Assembly: GCA_007570785.1 (NCBI GenBank)
Contig: ML662449.1
Coordinates: 15,088,491 to 15,152,490, forward strand
Source of the DNA: Antilocapra americana
Taxonomy: Eukaryota; Chordata; Mammalia; Artiodactyla; Antilocapridae
Length of the DNA: 64,000 bases
Direction of reading: 5' to 3'
Part shown: piece by piece, positions 23,858-36,253 of the stretch
How the letters are laid out: each line of letters starts with the position of its first letter
Position numbering within the stretch: the first letter of the stretch is position 1
Made by a program: the position numbers and the translations under genes
The notes under the pieces: generated by a model
What the model saw: only the letters and a program-made list of their open reading frames with translations
Told to the model about the DNA's origin: nothing
Database searches by the model: none

Positions 23858-25736
23858 ACAAGAAAGGCTATATCAGTTTTTTGGCGTGAGCCATGTACCT
23901 AGCCAATGTGATAAAATTAGCATCACATTCTGGTTTACTTACAGCCAAACTGACTGATTCTCCTCCCTGTCTCCTATTGTCAGCTCTCTTTTATACCCAA
24001 ACTCACGACATCTCCCATTAACTTTGGAATATTCAAACTTTGGAAACCATTCAACCTCTACTTTCAGCATCACAAACTGCACTCATCATCTTTCTTTTAT
24101 TGACTGATGATGCTCAGTAACAACTTTCCTTCAATTACCACTCCCAGCCTTCTTTGCTTGAAATTATAATAAACTCGTAGTCAGGATTATAGTGCAAAGA
24201 AAATCCTAAGTAGATGATTTTACGTTAACTCATAAAATCCCAAACACTGCCTAGGTGTTATAAAAGTCACTGTTAATAGGAAAGCAACATATTACACAAA
24301 TTAGCTTTTATTTTATTTACCTAGTTTATTTCACACATGAAAGTACATATTCATTTCACTTAAAAATTAATTAAAAAATTCTTTGGTACTTAAGAACCCC
24401 ATTTAATTAAGAACACAAGTCTAAATACACTTTAGAAATTATTTCTCTACTACTTTCTAGTGGAGTCTAGTAAGAGTTTTGGTGTAATGAGTTAAGATTA
24501 AGACATGATCTATAAGCTCCCTTTTCTTTTATAATGGCAAACTATGTCTGCCACTATTTAAATAATTAACTTAGAACTTCTTTTTCAGTACTTTTCTGTC
24601 TTTAAGCTTATTGTAATTTGGAATATAGACAGATGGCTAAGTGAAAATTGAATGAAGGTTATGAATGATGAATATCAATTATAATAAGAAAATAATGTGT
24701 GTCAGGTTTTTAATGCTGGAAATAGAGGTTGAATGGTCCCAGAAGTTTGAATATCCTAAAATTATTGAGAGCTGTCATAAAGTTTGCTATAGAAGTTCAT
24801 ATACTACCATATATTCATATTACTATATATAATTTTTCATCCTTGCAGTTCATGAAAATTAACACTCAATCCAAAATATATATGGTGATTGAACTGCACA
24901 TGTAAAAATTTCCTAAATTTGATTGTCCATCATTACCACCAGATCACTTCTGTTATAAGCTATCAGGTTCACCTTCAGATCCTGGAATACCTCCAGTGAC
25001 TCAGAAGAGTGAAATACCACACTAGTCTATAGTTTAGAATAGTATGATTTGAACTGTCTTCTGTCTTTTAGAAAACTTGTATACATAAATTACCAGCAAA
25101 AGGAAAACCATTTATTCTAACAATAAATATCACTTTCCCTCAAGTTTATTTTCTTTTGAACTAGTCTCCAGAAAGAGATTTTTGCTTTAACAGTGAATTA
25201 CAGCATCTGAAGCAGAGCCAGAAATAATATTTCCCATAGTTATCGTCACTGCTATTTGGCTCTCTTGTCAGCTACTCAGTTTAAAGTATGGGAACTTTAT
25301 TAGTCAATTGCCCAGCTTTTCTCTATATATTGAGCTATGCTTGGTAAGATATGGGAGAAACTTGCCAACTTATAGGATTTCCATGACATATCCCATGCCC
25401 AGTTGTTACTTTAAATTAAAAACGAGTATCAAATAGCTTTAAAAACATTTGGTAAGTTACAAAGAGGTTAATTTGATTTTACTAACACATAATGTTATGA
25501 CCAGTTTCCAAATTTCCTTGTGCACTAAACACACATTTTCAATTTACTAGAGCTGAGCCAAATCCATTTTAAATTTTGACTCATGCCTCAAACAAAAGCT
25601 ATTTGAATTTCCACAACTGTATTTTATGGGACACAGAAACATGGCCATATCAAAAGGTCACAATTAGGTTGTGTCTCAGACCCAACAAAGACACAATCAC
25701 TATCTTTTGAATTATTATTAGAGTAGAGAATACAGA
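23858..25736. other. Intergenic DNA, nothing recognised
   Basis: No gene and no clear repeat in 1.9 kb of AT-rich sequence. Open frames are short and unremarkable. Confidence 0.6.
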
Positions 25737-25928
25737 TGGCTTCGCTTGTGGCTCAGTGGGTAAAGAATCTGTCTGCAATGTGGGAGACCTGGGTTCAATC
25801 CCTGGGTTGGGAAGATTCCCTGAAGGGAAAGGTTGCCCACTCCAGTAATTCTGGCCTGGAGAATTCCATGGACTATATAGTCCATGGGGTCCCAAAGAGT
25901 CAGACGTGACTGAGAGACTTTCACTTTC
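25737..25928 (+). mobile_element. Bov-tA SINE
   Basis: Complete sense copy: 'ggcttcgcttgtggctcagt', 'gggttcaatccctgggttgg', 'attccatggactatatagtc', ending 'gactgagagactttcacttt'. The body variant with 'actatatagtccatgg' matches the SINE at 10197, so both may belong to the same subfamily. Confidence 0.9.
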
Positions 25929-25993
25929 AGAGAATACAGAAAAGGGCATTTTCATATGCTTATTTCCCCCTTTATATTCAAGCCCACTTTGTG

Positions 25994-26137
25994 CCCCTGT
26001 CCATGGAATTCTCCAGGCGAGAATACTGGAGTGGGGAGCCATTCCCTTCTCTAGGGGATCTGCCCAATTCAGGGATCAAACATGGGTCTCCTGCGTTGCC
26101 GATGGACTTTTTACTGTCTGAGCCACTAGGGAAGACC
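25994..26137 (-). mobile_element. Bov-tA SINE, tail part missing
   Basis: Antisense body and head only: 'ccatggaattctccaggcga', 'cccttctctaggggatctgc' and head end 'ctgagccactagggaagacc'. The tail-side 50 bp are absent. It lies 65 bp from an oppositely oriented SINE, forming an inverted SINE pair. Confidence 0.85.
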
Positions 26138-26410
26138 TTATATTGCAGAGGAGACATCATATACAAGCATGCCGATCAATTAACTGACTGCTTATTTTGG
26201 GCTTATTTAAAACTTATTGCTCAAAATTATTAGTGAGCAATAGAAAATGCAAGGCATAGCCTTTGCCCTCAGTGAGCTCAAAATCTAAACAGAGATCAAA
26301 CCAGTCCTTAAAAAATTAAAACATAGAAGAAGATAAGGACTAGTAAGCAAAAATGATAAAAAGGGAAGGTTTCTTGAAAAAGTTAGAAAGAAGGGAAAGC
26401 TATGAAGACC

Positions 26411-26618
26411 AAGGGCTTTCCTGGTAACTCAGAGGTAAAGGATCTGCCTGCCAATGCAGGATACGTGGCTTCGATTCTTTTGTCAGGAAGATCTCCCAGA
26501 GGAGGAAATGGCAACCCATTCCAGAGTTCTTGTCTGGGAAATCCCATGGACCAAGGAGTCTGGTGGGCTACAGTTCATGGGGTTGAAAATGAGTTGGATA
26601 TGGCTTAGTGACTAAAAT
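26411..26618 (+). mobile_element. Bov-tA SINE
   Basis: Sense copy with head 'gggctttcctggtaactcag', 'gatctgcctgccaatgcagg', body 'aggaggaaatggcaacccat' and end 'tggcttagtgactaaaataa'. It is moderately diverged. Confidence 0.87.
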
Positions 26619-26736
26619 AACAGCAATAAAGACCAAATGAAAAGAACTCATTCGATGGCAATATAATATGAAATTCTTGTTCTCAAAGTCAAATCAGACA
26701 AGCTCCCAGAACCTCTCATGACCTTGTTATGTCATT

Positions 26737-27905
26737 ATTCAGTTCAGTTCAGTTTAGTGGCTCAGTTGTGTCCGAGTCTTTGCGACCCCATGGACTGCAG
26801 CATGCCAGGCTTTCCTATCTTTCACCAACTCCTGAAGCTTACTCAAACTCATGTCCATCAAGTTGGTGATGCCATCCAACCATCTCATCTTCTGTCATTC
26901 CCTTCTCCTCCCACCTTCAATCTTTCCCACCATCAGGGTCTTTTCCAATGAGTCAGGTCTTTGCATTAGGTAGCCAAAGCATTGGAGTTTCAGGTTTAGC
27001 ATCAGTCCTTCCAAAGAATATTCAGGACTGATTTCCTTTAGGATGACATGGTTGGATCTCCCTGAAGTCCAAGAGACTCTCAAAAGTCAACACCACAGTT
27101 CAAAAGCATCACTCTAGCGCTCAGCTTTCTTTATGGTCCAGCTCTCACAACCATACATAACTACTGGAAAAACCATGGCTTTGACTAGATGGACTTTGTT
27201 TTTGCAAAGTAATATCTCTGCTTTTTAATATGCCTTCTAGGTTGCTCATAGCTTTTCTTCCAAGGAGCAAGGGTCTTAAATTTCATGGCTGTAGTCACAA
27301 TCTGCAGTGATTTTGGAGCCCCCCAAGATACAGTCTCTCACTGTTTCCATTATTTCCCCATCTATTTGCCATGAAGTGATGGGACTGGATGCCATGGTCT
27401 GAGTTTTCTGAATGTTGAATTTTAAGCCAAATTTTTCACTTTCCTGTTTCACCTTTATCAAGACGGTCTTTAGTTCTTCATTTTCTGCCATAAAGGTGGT
27501 GTCATCTGCATATATGAGGTTATTGATATTTCTCCTGGCAATCTTGATGCCAGCTTGTGCTTCATCCAGTCTGGCATTTCTCATGATGTACTCTGCATAT
27601 AAGCTAAATAAGCAGGGTGACAATATACAGCCTTGACATAATCCTTTCCTGATTTGGAACCAGTCTGTCCATGTCCAGTTCTAACTGTTGCTTCTTGATC
27701 TGCATACAGGTTTCTCAGGAGGCAGGTCAGGTGGTCTGGTATTCCCATCTCTTGAAGAATTTACCAGTTTGTTGTGATCCACACAGTCAAAGTTTTGGCA
27801 TAGTCAGTGAAGCAGAAGTAGATGTTTTTCTGGAACTCTCTTGCTTTTTCAGTGATCCAATGGATGTTGGCAATTTGATCTCTGTTTTTTCTGCCTTTTC
27901 TAAAT
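26737..27905 (-). mobile_element. BovB LINE, 5'-truncated, minus strand
   Basis: The 3' tail of tandem 'cagtt' units lies at 26739-26754. Upstream, on the minus strand, are the C-terminal region, the thumb and the reverse transcriptase, with Y-A-D-D in the frame 27623-27276 (115 codons). The element is cut at its 5' end in the fingers region around 27905. Plus-strand frames at 27412-27922 are shadows. Several small deletions break the frame. Confidence 0.9.
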
Positions 27906-30071
27906 TGAGGCATGTCAGTTAACTGTGAGAGATTTAAACTCTCATTATTGGTTCCTATGAGAATGTGGACATTTCCAAAATAGGTCTACTGGTAACAAAT
28001 TCCCTCAAATTTTATTTTTCTGGGCAGTTTTTTCTTGTCTATACTCCTCTACAGGTTATTATTATTTTTGTTTGTTTGCTTGCTTTCCCTAGCTTCTTTC
28101 AAAATTTTCTTTGAAAATTTCTTTGTCTTTTATTTTCTTCAATTTGAATATTATTTCTCAATTTTAGGTTTTTTAAAAGCACTTTTTATGTTTAGGGGTC
28201 CCTGAAATTCCTGGATTTGTGGTTTGGTTTCTACATTATTTTGGGGAAATTCACACTAATCAATTGCTTCAAATATTTATTCTGCTTCTTTCTCTTCTTC
28301 TTCTCATAGAATTCCGCTTAAGCATATGTTACATATTTTGTGGTTCTCCCATAGTTTGTGGGTATTCTGAGTTTTTTGTCTTTTTTCACTTTTTCCAGTT
28401 TTTGATGTTTTTATTGATACAGCTCTAATCTCACTGATTTTTTTTCAGCTGTGCCCAGTTTATTAAAAAATCTATCAAAGGTATTTGTCCCTGTTACAGT
28501 GTTTTGATTTCTTGTATTTCTTTTTGATTCTTTTTTAGACTTCCCATCTATCTGCTTACTTTACCCATGTATTCTTAAATGTTTTTCACTTTTTCCATTA
28601 GATCCCTGGGCCTATTAAATACAACTACTTTTAATTTCTGGTCTGATAATACCAACATTTTTGACATATCTCTGTCAGGTTCTGATGCTTCCCCTGTCTC
28701 TTCAAACTTAGTTTTTTGTCCTTCAGTATGCCCTGTTTTTTTTTTTTTTTAATGAAACCTGAACATTATGTATCGGATAAAAATATCTGAAGTAAATATT
28801 CTATTAGTGTGAGGTTTGATGTTTATCTGGCTAGGAGTATGATTGTGTTTACTGTTGCTGTGGCTGCTGGTGTCACAGGCTAAAATTTCCTCTGGTATTC
28901 TTCTTTTTATCTCCTCCATTGTCTTTGGCATTCCCTAGAGACTTGTTCTTAAGTCAAATGTGCGGTTCTTTCAGCTGTGTTCCTCTGTTGTTATGCAGGA
29001 TTCCTACTGATGTGGTGGTAGGAAGAGAGAGAAAACTTTACATAGTTCTATTTCTATGATGAATTCCAGTCTTTTAGTGAGCCTGTATACTTGGGTTGTG
29101 ACCTTTGCAAGTGGTTACTGCTGCTGCTGCTGCTGCTGAGTCACTTCAGTCGTGTCCGACTCTGTGCGACCCCATAAGACGTCAGCCCACCAGGCTCCAC
29201 CGTCCCTGGGATTCTCCAGGAAGAATACTGGAGTGGGTTGCCATTTCCTTCCCCAAAGCGTGAAAGGGAAAAGTGAAAGTGAAGTCGCTCAGTCGTGTCC
29301 AACTCAGCGACGATATGGACTGCAGCCTACCAAGCTCCTCCGTCCACGGGATTCTTCAGGCAAGAGGACTGGAGTGGGGTGCTATTGCCTTCTCCTTCTC
29401 AAGTGGTTAACTGCTTGTCATTTCTTGTGCCCTCCCCTCTTGGTTTGGCAGGAAGGCTAGAGGGGACTGTAATTGATATTTCCTTTCTCCTTCATGGAGG
29501 TCTAGTACGGGCTAGATTTAGGTCCTTTCCCGCCCATATACAAGGCTAAGCCCATATATGGGCTTCTGGTGGGTCTTCCCTTTTCTCTAGGTTGGTGAGG
29601 CTTGGGTAAAATCCCAGTCATTTAACCTCTGGAGAAATAGACTTTTTTTGAGAGCAGATTTTGTTAATAAGAGCTGAATTCTCCGGAGTGTTTCAGATTG
29701 GTGATATTTACCCTCTCCATGATGGAAAGAGTAAGAATTATTTCTCTGGTCTTTACTGTGAGAACCTGATAGGACTCCTGGAGGAAAAACTCATAAAAGT
29801 GTAGGTTCCCCACTAAGATTAGGCCCCTGCCCTTCGAGTTTCAGTTCTCGAACTTATCCACATGCAGAGTCCAACAATTTGCCAAGTATAATTTTGGTAT
29901 TCCTATCCTGGTACTGGTTCACATGGAGGTGTTTGTTAATTTATGATTCTCTGACTCTGACTGCATATCTCTCTAATTTTTGAGACAGTAGTTTGACACA
30001 TGATTTCAATTAAAAATCACATCAGGGACAACCATCCCACTGGAGCCCTTTTTATTTACTGGTATTCTTTT
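27906..30071 (-). mobile_element. T-rich DNA resembling an ancient mammalian L1, family uncertain
   Basis: T-rich strand with phrases such as 'ttctggtctgataatacc', 'ttctgatgcttcccctgtct', 'ttagtgagcctgta' and, after the BOV-A2 insertion, 'ggtttggcaggaaggctag'. I associate these with the 3' region of very old mammalian L1 copies. Orientation is inferred from the A-rich complementary strand. No coding frame survives. The sequence is split by the SINE at 29118-29399 and ends near the next BovB. The later part (29.5-30.07 kb) is not clearly part of it. Confidence 0.4.
29118..29399 (-). mobile_element. BOV-A2 SINE (Bov-A dimer) with (CTG)n tail
   Basis: Two related ~115-bp monomers in antisense, each with a 'cagtcgtgtcc' box and a 'gggattctccagg/ttcagg' box, joined by 'gaaagggaaaagtgaaagtg'. 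A run of CTG units (29118-29138) forms the tail, complementary to the usual AGC tail. A perfect 10-bp target duplication 'caagtggtta' lies at 29108-29117 and 29400-29409, so the insertion is intact and comparatively young. Confidence 0.92.
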
Positions 30072-31012
30072 GTTAGAATCAGATATAGAACAACTGATTG
30101 GTTCAGAATTGGGAAAAAGTACCTTAAGACTGTATATGATCACCCTGTTTATTTAACTTCTATGCAGAGTACATCATGTGAAATGCCAAGCGGGATGAAT
30201 CACAAGATGGAATCAAGATTGCTGGGAGAAACATCAACATGCTCAGATATGCAGGTGATACCATTCTAATGGTAGAAAGTAAAGGGGAGCTAAAGAGCTT
30301 CTTGATGAGGGTCAAGGAAGTAAGTGAAAAAATTGGCTTGAAACTCAGCATTAAAAAAAGTAAGATCATGGCATCTGGTCCCATCACTTATTGACAAAAA
30401 GAAGGTGAAGAAGTGGAAGCAGTGACAGATTTTATTTTCTTGGGCTCAAAAATCACTCCAGACAGTGATAACAGCCATAAAATTAAAAGATGACTGCTCC
30501 TGGGAAGGAAAGCTATGACAAAACTAGACAGTGTATTAAAAAGCAGAGACATCACTTTGAGACAAAGGTCTATACAGTCACAGTTATGGTTTTTCCAGTA
30601 GTCATGTATAGATGTGAGAACTGGGTCATAAAGAAGGCTGAATACTGAAGAATCATTGCTTTTGAACTATGGTGCTGGAGAAGACTCTTGAGAGTCCCTT
30701 AGACAGCAAGAAGATCCAACCAGTCCATCCTAAAGGAAATCAACCCTGAATATTCATTGGATTGGCTGATGCTGAAGCTGAAGTATCAATATTTTGGCCA
30801 CCTAATGTGAAGAGCCAACTCATTGAAAAAGACCCTGATGCTGGAAAAGATTGAGGGCAGAAGGAGAAAGGGGTGACAGAGGATGAGATGGTGAGATGGT
30901 ATCACTGAATCAATGGACGTGAGTTTGTGCAAACTTAAGGAGTTAGTGAAGGACAGGGAAGCCTCAAGTACTACAGTCCATGGGGCTGCAAAGATTTAAG
31001 TGATTGAACAAC
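30072..31012 (+). mobile_element. BovB LINE, 5'-truncated
   Basis: It starts in the reverse transcriptase and runs to the end of the coding region. The tail is short ('agtgattgaacaacattt') without an ACTGA array. The catalytic box is read as Y-A-G-D instead of Y-A-D-D. TGA and TAA stops appear throughout (for example near 30390 and 30490), so this is one of the more decayed copies. Confidence 0.88.
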
Positions 31013-34000
31013 ATTTTTCTTTTCTTTTGTATATCTGTAAACCTACTAGGTCTTCTGTTTCTTAACAATATTTAATCTCAGCTAACTTCATGATAAGTTA
31101 GGTATTCCTTATGAGTTCCATTGAGCAGGACTCTAAATTACAGTGTATGAGCAGTATTCTGCTAGAAATTTTTCTAATCAAGTTCTTTAACTCTGTACAC
31201 CTTTCTTGGTTAGGAATTTGTAAGCCAACTTTCATATTCCCTCAACATCCCTACACAATGCCTCATCAAAATTATTCTATTTTGTGCCATTCAATTAGCA
31301 TTCTTTTTGAGTTTCCATCATTGGGAACAGATTACATGTGTGTATGTATTCATGTCTCTATCTATCCATCTATCCACAGTAATATATATTCATATTTTCA
31401 TATACATTTCAGTCCTGTAATGGAAAGGAGCTTGTGTGGGAGGGTAAACATTTATGCTGAAGTTAGTATCTTTTCTAGATACCTTAAAATCTTCTTTTTT
31501 TTAAACACCATTCAGTAGCTTATTGGGAGTCTCCAAAATACCTTGAGAAATTGGTCATACAGAACAAGGATTCCCAATTTGACAACATTTAGTAGAGGAT
31601 AGTCTCGTCCCATTGGGCCACACCTTACAGAAAATCATAGAGTGATGCCCGTTTTGAGACCTGACACCTCTGCCAACATATAGAACAAAAGATACTATCA
31701 AGCAGATTTATTAACTGGTAAGGTTAGGTTAGGATGTCTAAGGGCACTCATCTGAAGCACAATATGGCATGTGTGGGGTTTGTTAGCTGAGTTGTGGTTT
31801 TTTTCATTAACAAGGACAAATTATTGCACAAAGCCAAAAGGTTTTGAAAATAGCTTTGAATACAAGAGAATAAAATATAATCTTTGTTTGGGATGTTATG
31901 GCAAGTAATCCATAAATTCAAGCCCAGGAATAAAGGAAGAACCACAGCGTATCTGAATATAAGCCTGCAGTCAGTTTTACTACCATAATATCCCAAGACA
32001 CTGAAGCTAGCATAACTGGCTGGAAACAGATTCTTGTGAGCACAAGTTCATAGTCATAAATGATATAACATGTTGCAAATAGGTTGGAGTAATGCTTAAT
32101 GTACATTTATTATGTATTTATTAATTTAATGTATTATTAATACATTTATTATGTATAATGAGAATTGTATTACATTCTAATCCTAAAAGATGAGAACTGG
32201 GAATTATGGATTAGACTGACAGTTGAATACTTGAGCCCATGTTATGATATTTATTGGGTTGCTTCTGAAGCCTGTAGCTCCATATTTAACTGATTACATA
32301 ACTGATATTTAACTGATTACATATATTTAACTGATTACATAAATAGTTGTTGCTATTTTGACTAAAATCAGGTTTGTTATTTATGAAGGTTTTATTGAAT
32401 ATTATTGTCATTGAATTTGACTGAGCAATAAGTTCCAATGCTTACTGTACTGACCCACCAGAATAAAAGAGCTCATGAGTTAAGCATCATATTGAGATAC
32501 ATACTGTTACCAATTTGAGTCAAGTAATGAAGATAAAGAATTTGCTAAAAACAGAAAACATGAGAGAGAAATTCTGTGCTGTACTGCTACCTCTAACTGT
32601 AAGGTTCCTCTTAGTTGGGTCTTGTTTTCCCATTTTAAAGTAAGAAGTTGTATTATGTAAACTGTTAAATTTTTTTTCAACCTTGATACCTCATCAAAAA
32701 TACTTAGGAAGCTTTTGATAAAATTAAGGATTCTTAGTTGTCATCTAGACCAATGGGAACAGAGTATCAAAGAATCAATCCATTTATGTACATATTGTTT
32801 GACTTCTCAGCTTCTTTCTTTTCCTTTCTTTCTTTCTTTTAATTCTACAATGACTCTGATGCATAATCAACATTTAGAACCTCTCCTCTATGTATCCTCT
32901 AAGTTAAAAATGGATTAGTGTAAATAGAGCATTAGTTATCCTTAATGAATTTCCTATCCATTTGGTACATCTCAAGAGAATAAAGACTAAATCAAGAAAG
33001 AATCTTAAGCAGCTACCTAGGCAAAAATGGTGGTAAAGAGTCACAATGAAATCTTAAGTAGGAAAAAAGGGAAAACTTAAGATAGCTTCAGACATCTTAA
33101 ATGCCCAAGATTGGTTCTGATTTCAAAGGCTGAGATTCTAGAGTTGGAGGGCATTTCAGAGTTTTGAAATTAAGAGTCTTTAAGGTCTGTTCTTCAAGTC
33201 CAGATACTTAATCAAGATCATCAATTTATACAAGACAGGAAAGTCAATGGAGAGTGTACAACCCTGGAGAGCTGGAAAGCCCTAAAAAAAAAACAAAACA
33301 AAAAAAACAAAACAGGACAGATTCTCATCAGATGACTCATTAACCAGGCTTAATATCCCTGGAGGTTAGATAGTAAGTCTCCATTAATTTTCCCACATTG
33401 AAACTACTGTAGTTGGGAAACTATACATGTGGATGTGAGGAGGAGAAAATGTTAGACTTAGATGTTAAATTAGTTCTAAAATGCCAGAAGGAGGACCTTA
33501 ATTAGAAGTTTGGGTTTTAGTCCTAGAGCAAGAAATTTTCTAAACTCTGTTAACACAACAACAGTATATGTCTTTCCAACCTATAACATAAAAAATCTAG
33601 CTAAATTTTTCTCAATTATCTACCCTCATCTCAAGTCCTCACTTGCTTGTCCTAGTTCAGATCCTTCCTTATTTCCAGTCTGAATTAGTACTCCAGCTTC
33701 CTCATTGGGTTGCTCTGTCCACTCTCTCCATCATGAAGCCAGTTCATCTTCCATATTCAATAAAGTGTTTTTTTTTTCTTTTAATGAAATATGAGATATG
33801 CTTGAAACTTTTATTTGCTGCCTGTTACTGACAGGACAGATATTCTCTGCCATGTGAGGCTGTTCCTTTACCATTTGCTTGCTTCTCAAGACTCTTTTCC
33901 TGTGCCTTCCACAAGTGCTCATTTCCAATCAGGTATATCTACTTGACTATTTCCTTAGTGATCCATGATGACATGGCAAGTGGAGACTGAAAAAGATAAC

Positions 34001-34562
34001 CACCCCAAATTAGAATGAGAAAATCAAGGTTTCTGGGGACTAAGAATAAGGATGCCAGATGTATTTGTGTCAGAGTCTTCCCTGTGTCACAGAAGATGAC
34101 CCTACTCAGTCATCTACAATCCCATCAGGGCCAAGGTCTCTGTTTGGTTGTATTTTAATGACTAATTGCCATACTTCTGACTCAGACCATTTCCTCTAAG
34201 GATATGAAGAGAGAGCATTGTTGAGTTTTCCAAGTCCAGTAGGGATGAGCCTAGCTGCATTCTAGGACTGATTCCCAACTTCTTTCCTGAAGAGAAAACT
34301 CTTCAAAACTCCTGCTTCATTAGCATTGGATCAGTAGGAAAGGCAGGATTTTCTGAGTTACTGAAGAAAAGATGAATCTCTACTGATACTGACTTATAAA
34401 AGAACACAATATAATTCTGCTCTTTGCAGGAGGAGGCAGTGGCTGTCAGTCATGCTGTCTCATTACAAAGTGATAATCTCTAGATGCAGAGACACAGAGC
34501 TGTGAAGTGAATAGGTATGGGAAAATAGTCAATGATAAAACTTTAAGTTAATGCCTACCGAA
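31013..34562. other. Intergenic DNA without recognised genes
   Basis: There is no supportable gene in 3.5 kb. Noted minor features are a three-copy short tandem repeat at 32284-32343 (unit close to 'tatttaactgattacata'), a TTTC-rich stretch at 32815-32840, an A/C-rich run at 33284-33313 and a T run in the frame at 33766. Frames of up to 135 codons (31111-31518) have low-complexity composition and no recognised domain. Confidence 0.6.
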
Positions 34563-35967
34563 GAGGATGCTGGAAAGTGCTGCAGTCAATATGCCAGCAA
34601 ATCTGGAAAACTCAGCAAAGGCGACAGGACTGGAAAAGGTCAGCATTCATTCCAATCCCAAAGAAAGGCAATGCCAAAGAATGCTCAAACAACTGCACAA
34701 TTGCACTCATCTCATGTGCTAGTAAAGTAATGCTCAAAATTCTCCAAGCCAGGCTCCAGCAATATGTGAACCATGAACTTCCAGATGTTCAAGCTGGTTT
34801 TAGCAGAGGCAGAAGAACCAGAGATCAAATTGCCAACATCCGATGGATCATCGAAAAAGCAAGAGAGTTCCAGAAAAACATCTATTTCTTCTTCATTGGT
34901 ATGTCAAAGCCTTTGACTGTGTGGATCACAATAAACTGTGGAAAATTCTGAAAGAGATGGGAATACCAGACCACCTGACCTGCCTCTTGAGAAACCTGTA
35001 TGCAGGTCAGGAAGCAACAGTTAGAACTGGACATAGACCAAAGACTGGTTCCAAATAGGAAAAGGAGTATGTCAAGGCTGTATATTGTCACCCTGCTTAT
35101 TTAACGTATATGCAGAGTACATCATGAGAAACATTGGGCTGGATGAAGCACAAGCTGGAATCAAGATTGTCAGGAGAAATATCAATAACCTCAGATATGC
35201 AGATGACACCATCTTTATGGCAGAAAGTGAAGAAGAACCAAAGAGCCTCTTGATGAAAGTGAAAGAGGAGAGTGAAAAAGTTGACTTAAAGCTCAACATT
35301 CAGAAAACTCAGATCATGGCATCTGGTTCCATCACTTCATAGAAAATAGATGGGGAAACAGTGTCAGACTTTAGTTTTGTGGGCTCCAAAATCATTGCAG
35401 ATGGTGATTGCAGCCATGAAATTAAAAGACGCTTACTCCTTGGAAGGAAAATTATGACTAACATAGATAGCATATTAAAAAGCAGAGACATTACTTTGCC
35501 AACAAAAGTTCATCCAGTCACAACTATGGTTTTTCCAGTAGTCATGTGTGGATGTGAGAGTTGGATGGTGAAGAAAGTTGAGCACTGAAGAATTGATGCT
35601 TTTGAACTGTGGTGTTGGAGAAGACTCTTGAGAGTCACTTGGACTGCAAGGAGATCCAGCCAGTCCATCCTAAAGGAGATCAGTCCTGGGTGTTCATTGG
35701 AAGAACTGATGTTGAAGCTGAAACTCAAATACTTTGGCTACCTCATGCGCAGAATTGACTCATTGGATAAAACCCTAATGCAGGGAAGGATTAGGGGCAG
35801 GAGGAGAAGGAGACGTCAGAGGCTGACATGGCTGGATGGCATCACCGACTCAATGAACATGGGTTTGGATAGGCTCCGGGAATTGGTGGTAGACAGGGAG
35901 AACTGCCGTGCTGCGATTCATGGGGTCACAAAGAGTCAGACATTACTGAGCAACTGAGCTGAACTAA
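34563..35967 (+). mobile_element. BovB LINE, 5'-truncated, well preserved reverse transcriptase
   Basis: It covers the whole reverse transcriptase and the C-terminal region. Frames 34577-34951, 34843-35058, 35085-35342, 35361-35588 and 35628-35957 are consecutive parts of one protein separated by few frameshifts and stops. Y-A-D-D is kept at about 35198-35209. The 3' end is a degraded ACTGA tail ('gagcaactgagctgaact'). Of the copies here it needs among the fewest changes relative to its length. Confidence 0.92.
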
Positions 35968-36253
35968 GTATTCTTTTGTCTTATTAGGAAAATAGGAATT
36001 GATGGCTATGTCAACTATCTTTTTATGTTATTGTGTTGTTTATGATGTTTGTATCTGTTTAACACCTGTGAATAGTTCTTACTGAATCAAAACTCAGAAG
36101 TGGGGATAGAATTATAGCTTATTGGTCTCCCAAATTCAGTCATTTGAGGAAAATATACAAAGTATATAAAAATCTGTACATTAATTTTTACATATATATT
36201 TCTATTTAGAAAAAGAAAACTCCCTTCTGATTGTCATCTTTCCTTTCAGCCCA

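Noticed and set aside
25737..25810. tRNA-like sequence with box-B-like 'ggttcaatccc'
   Set aside because: It is the tRNA-derived head of a Bov-tA SINE, repeated many times in the window, without a tRNA cloverleaf or terminator.
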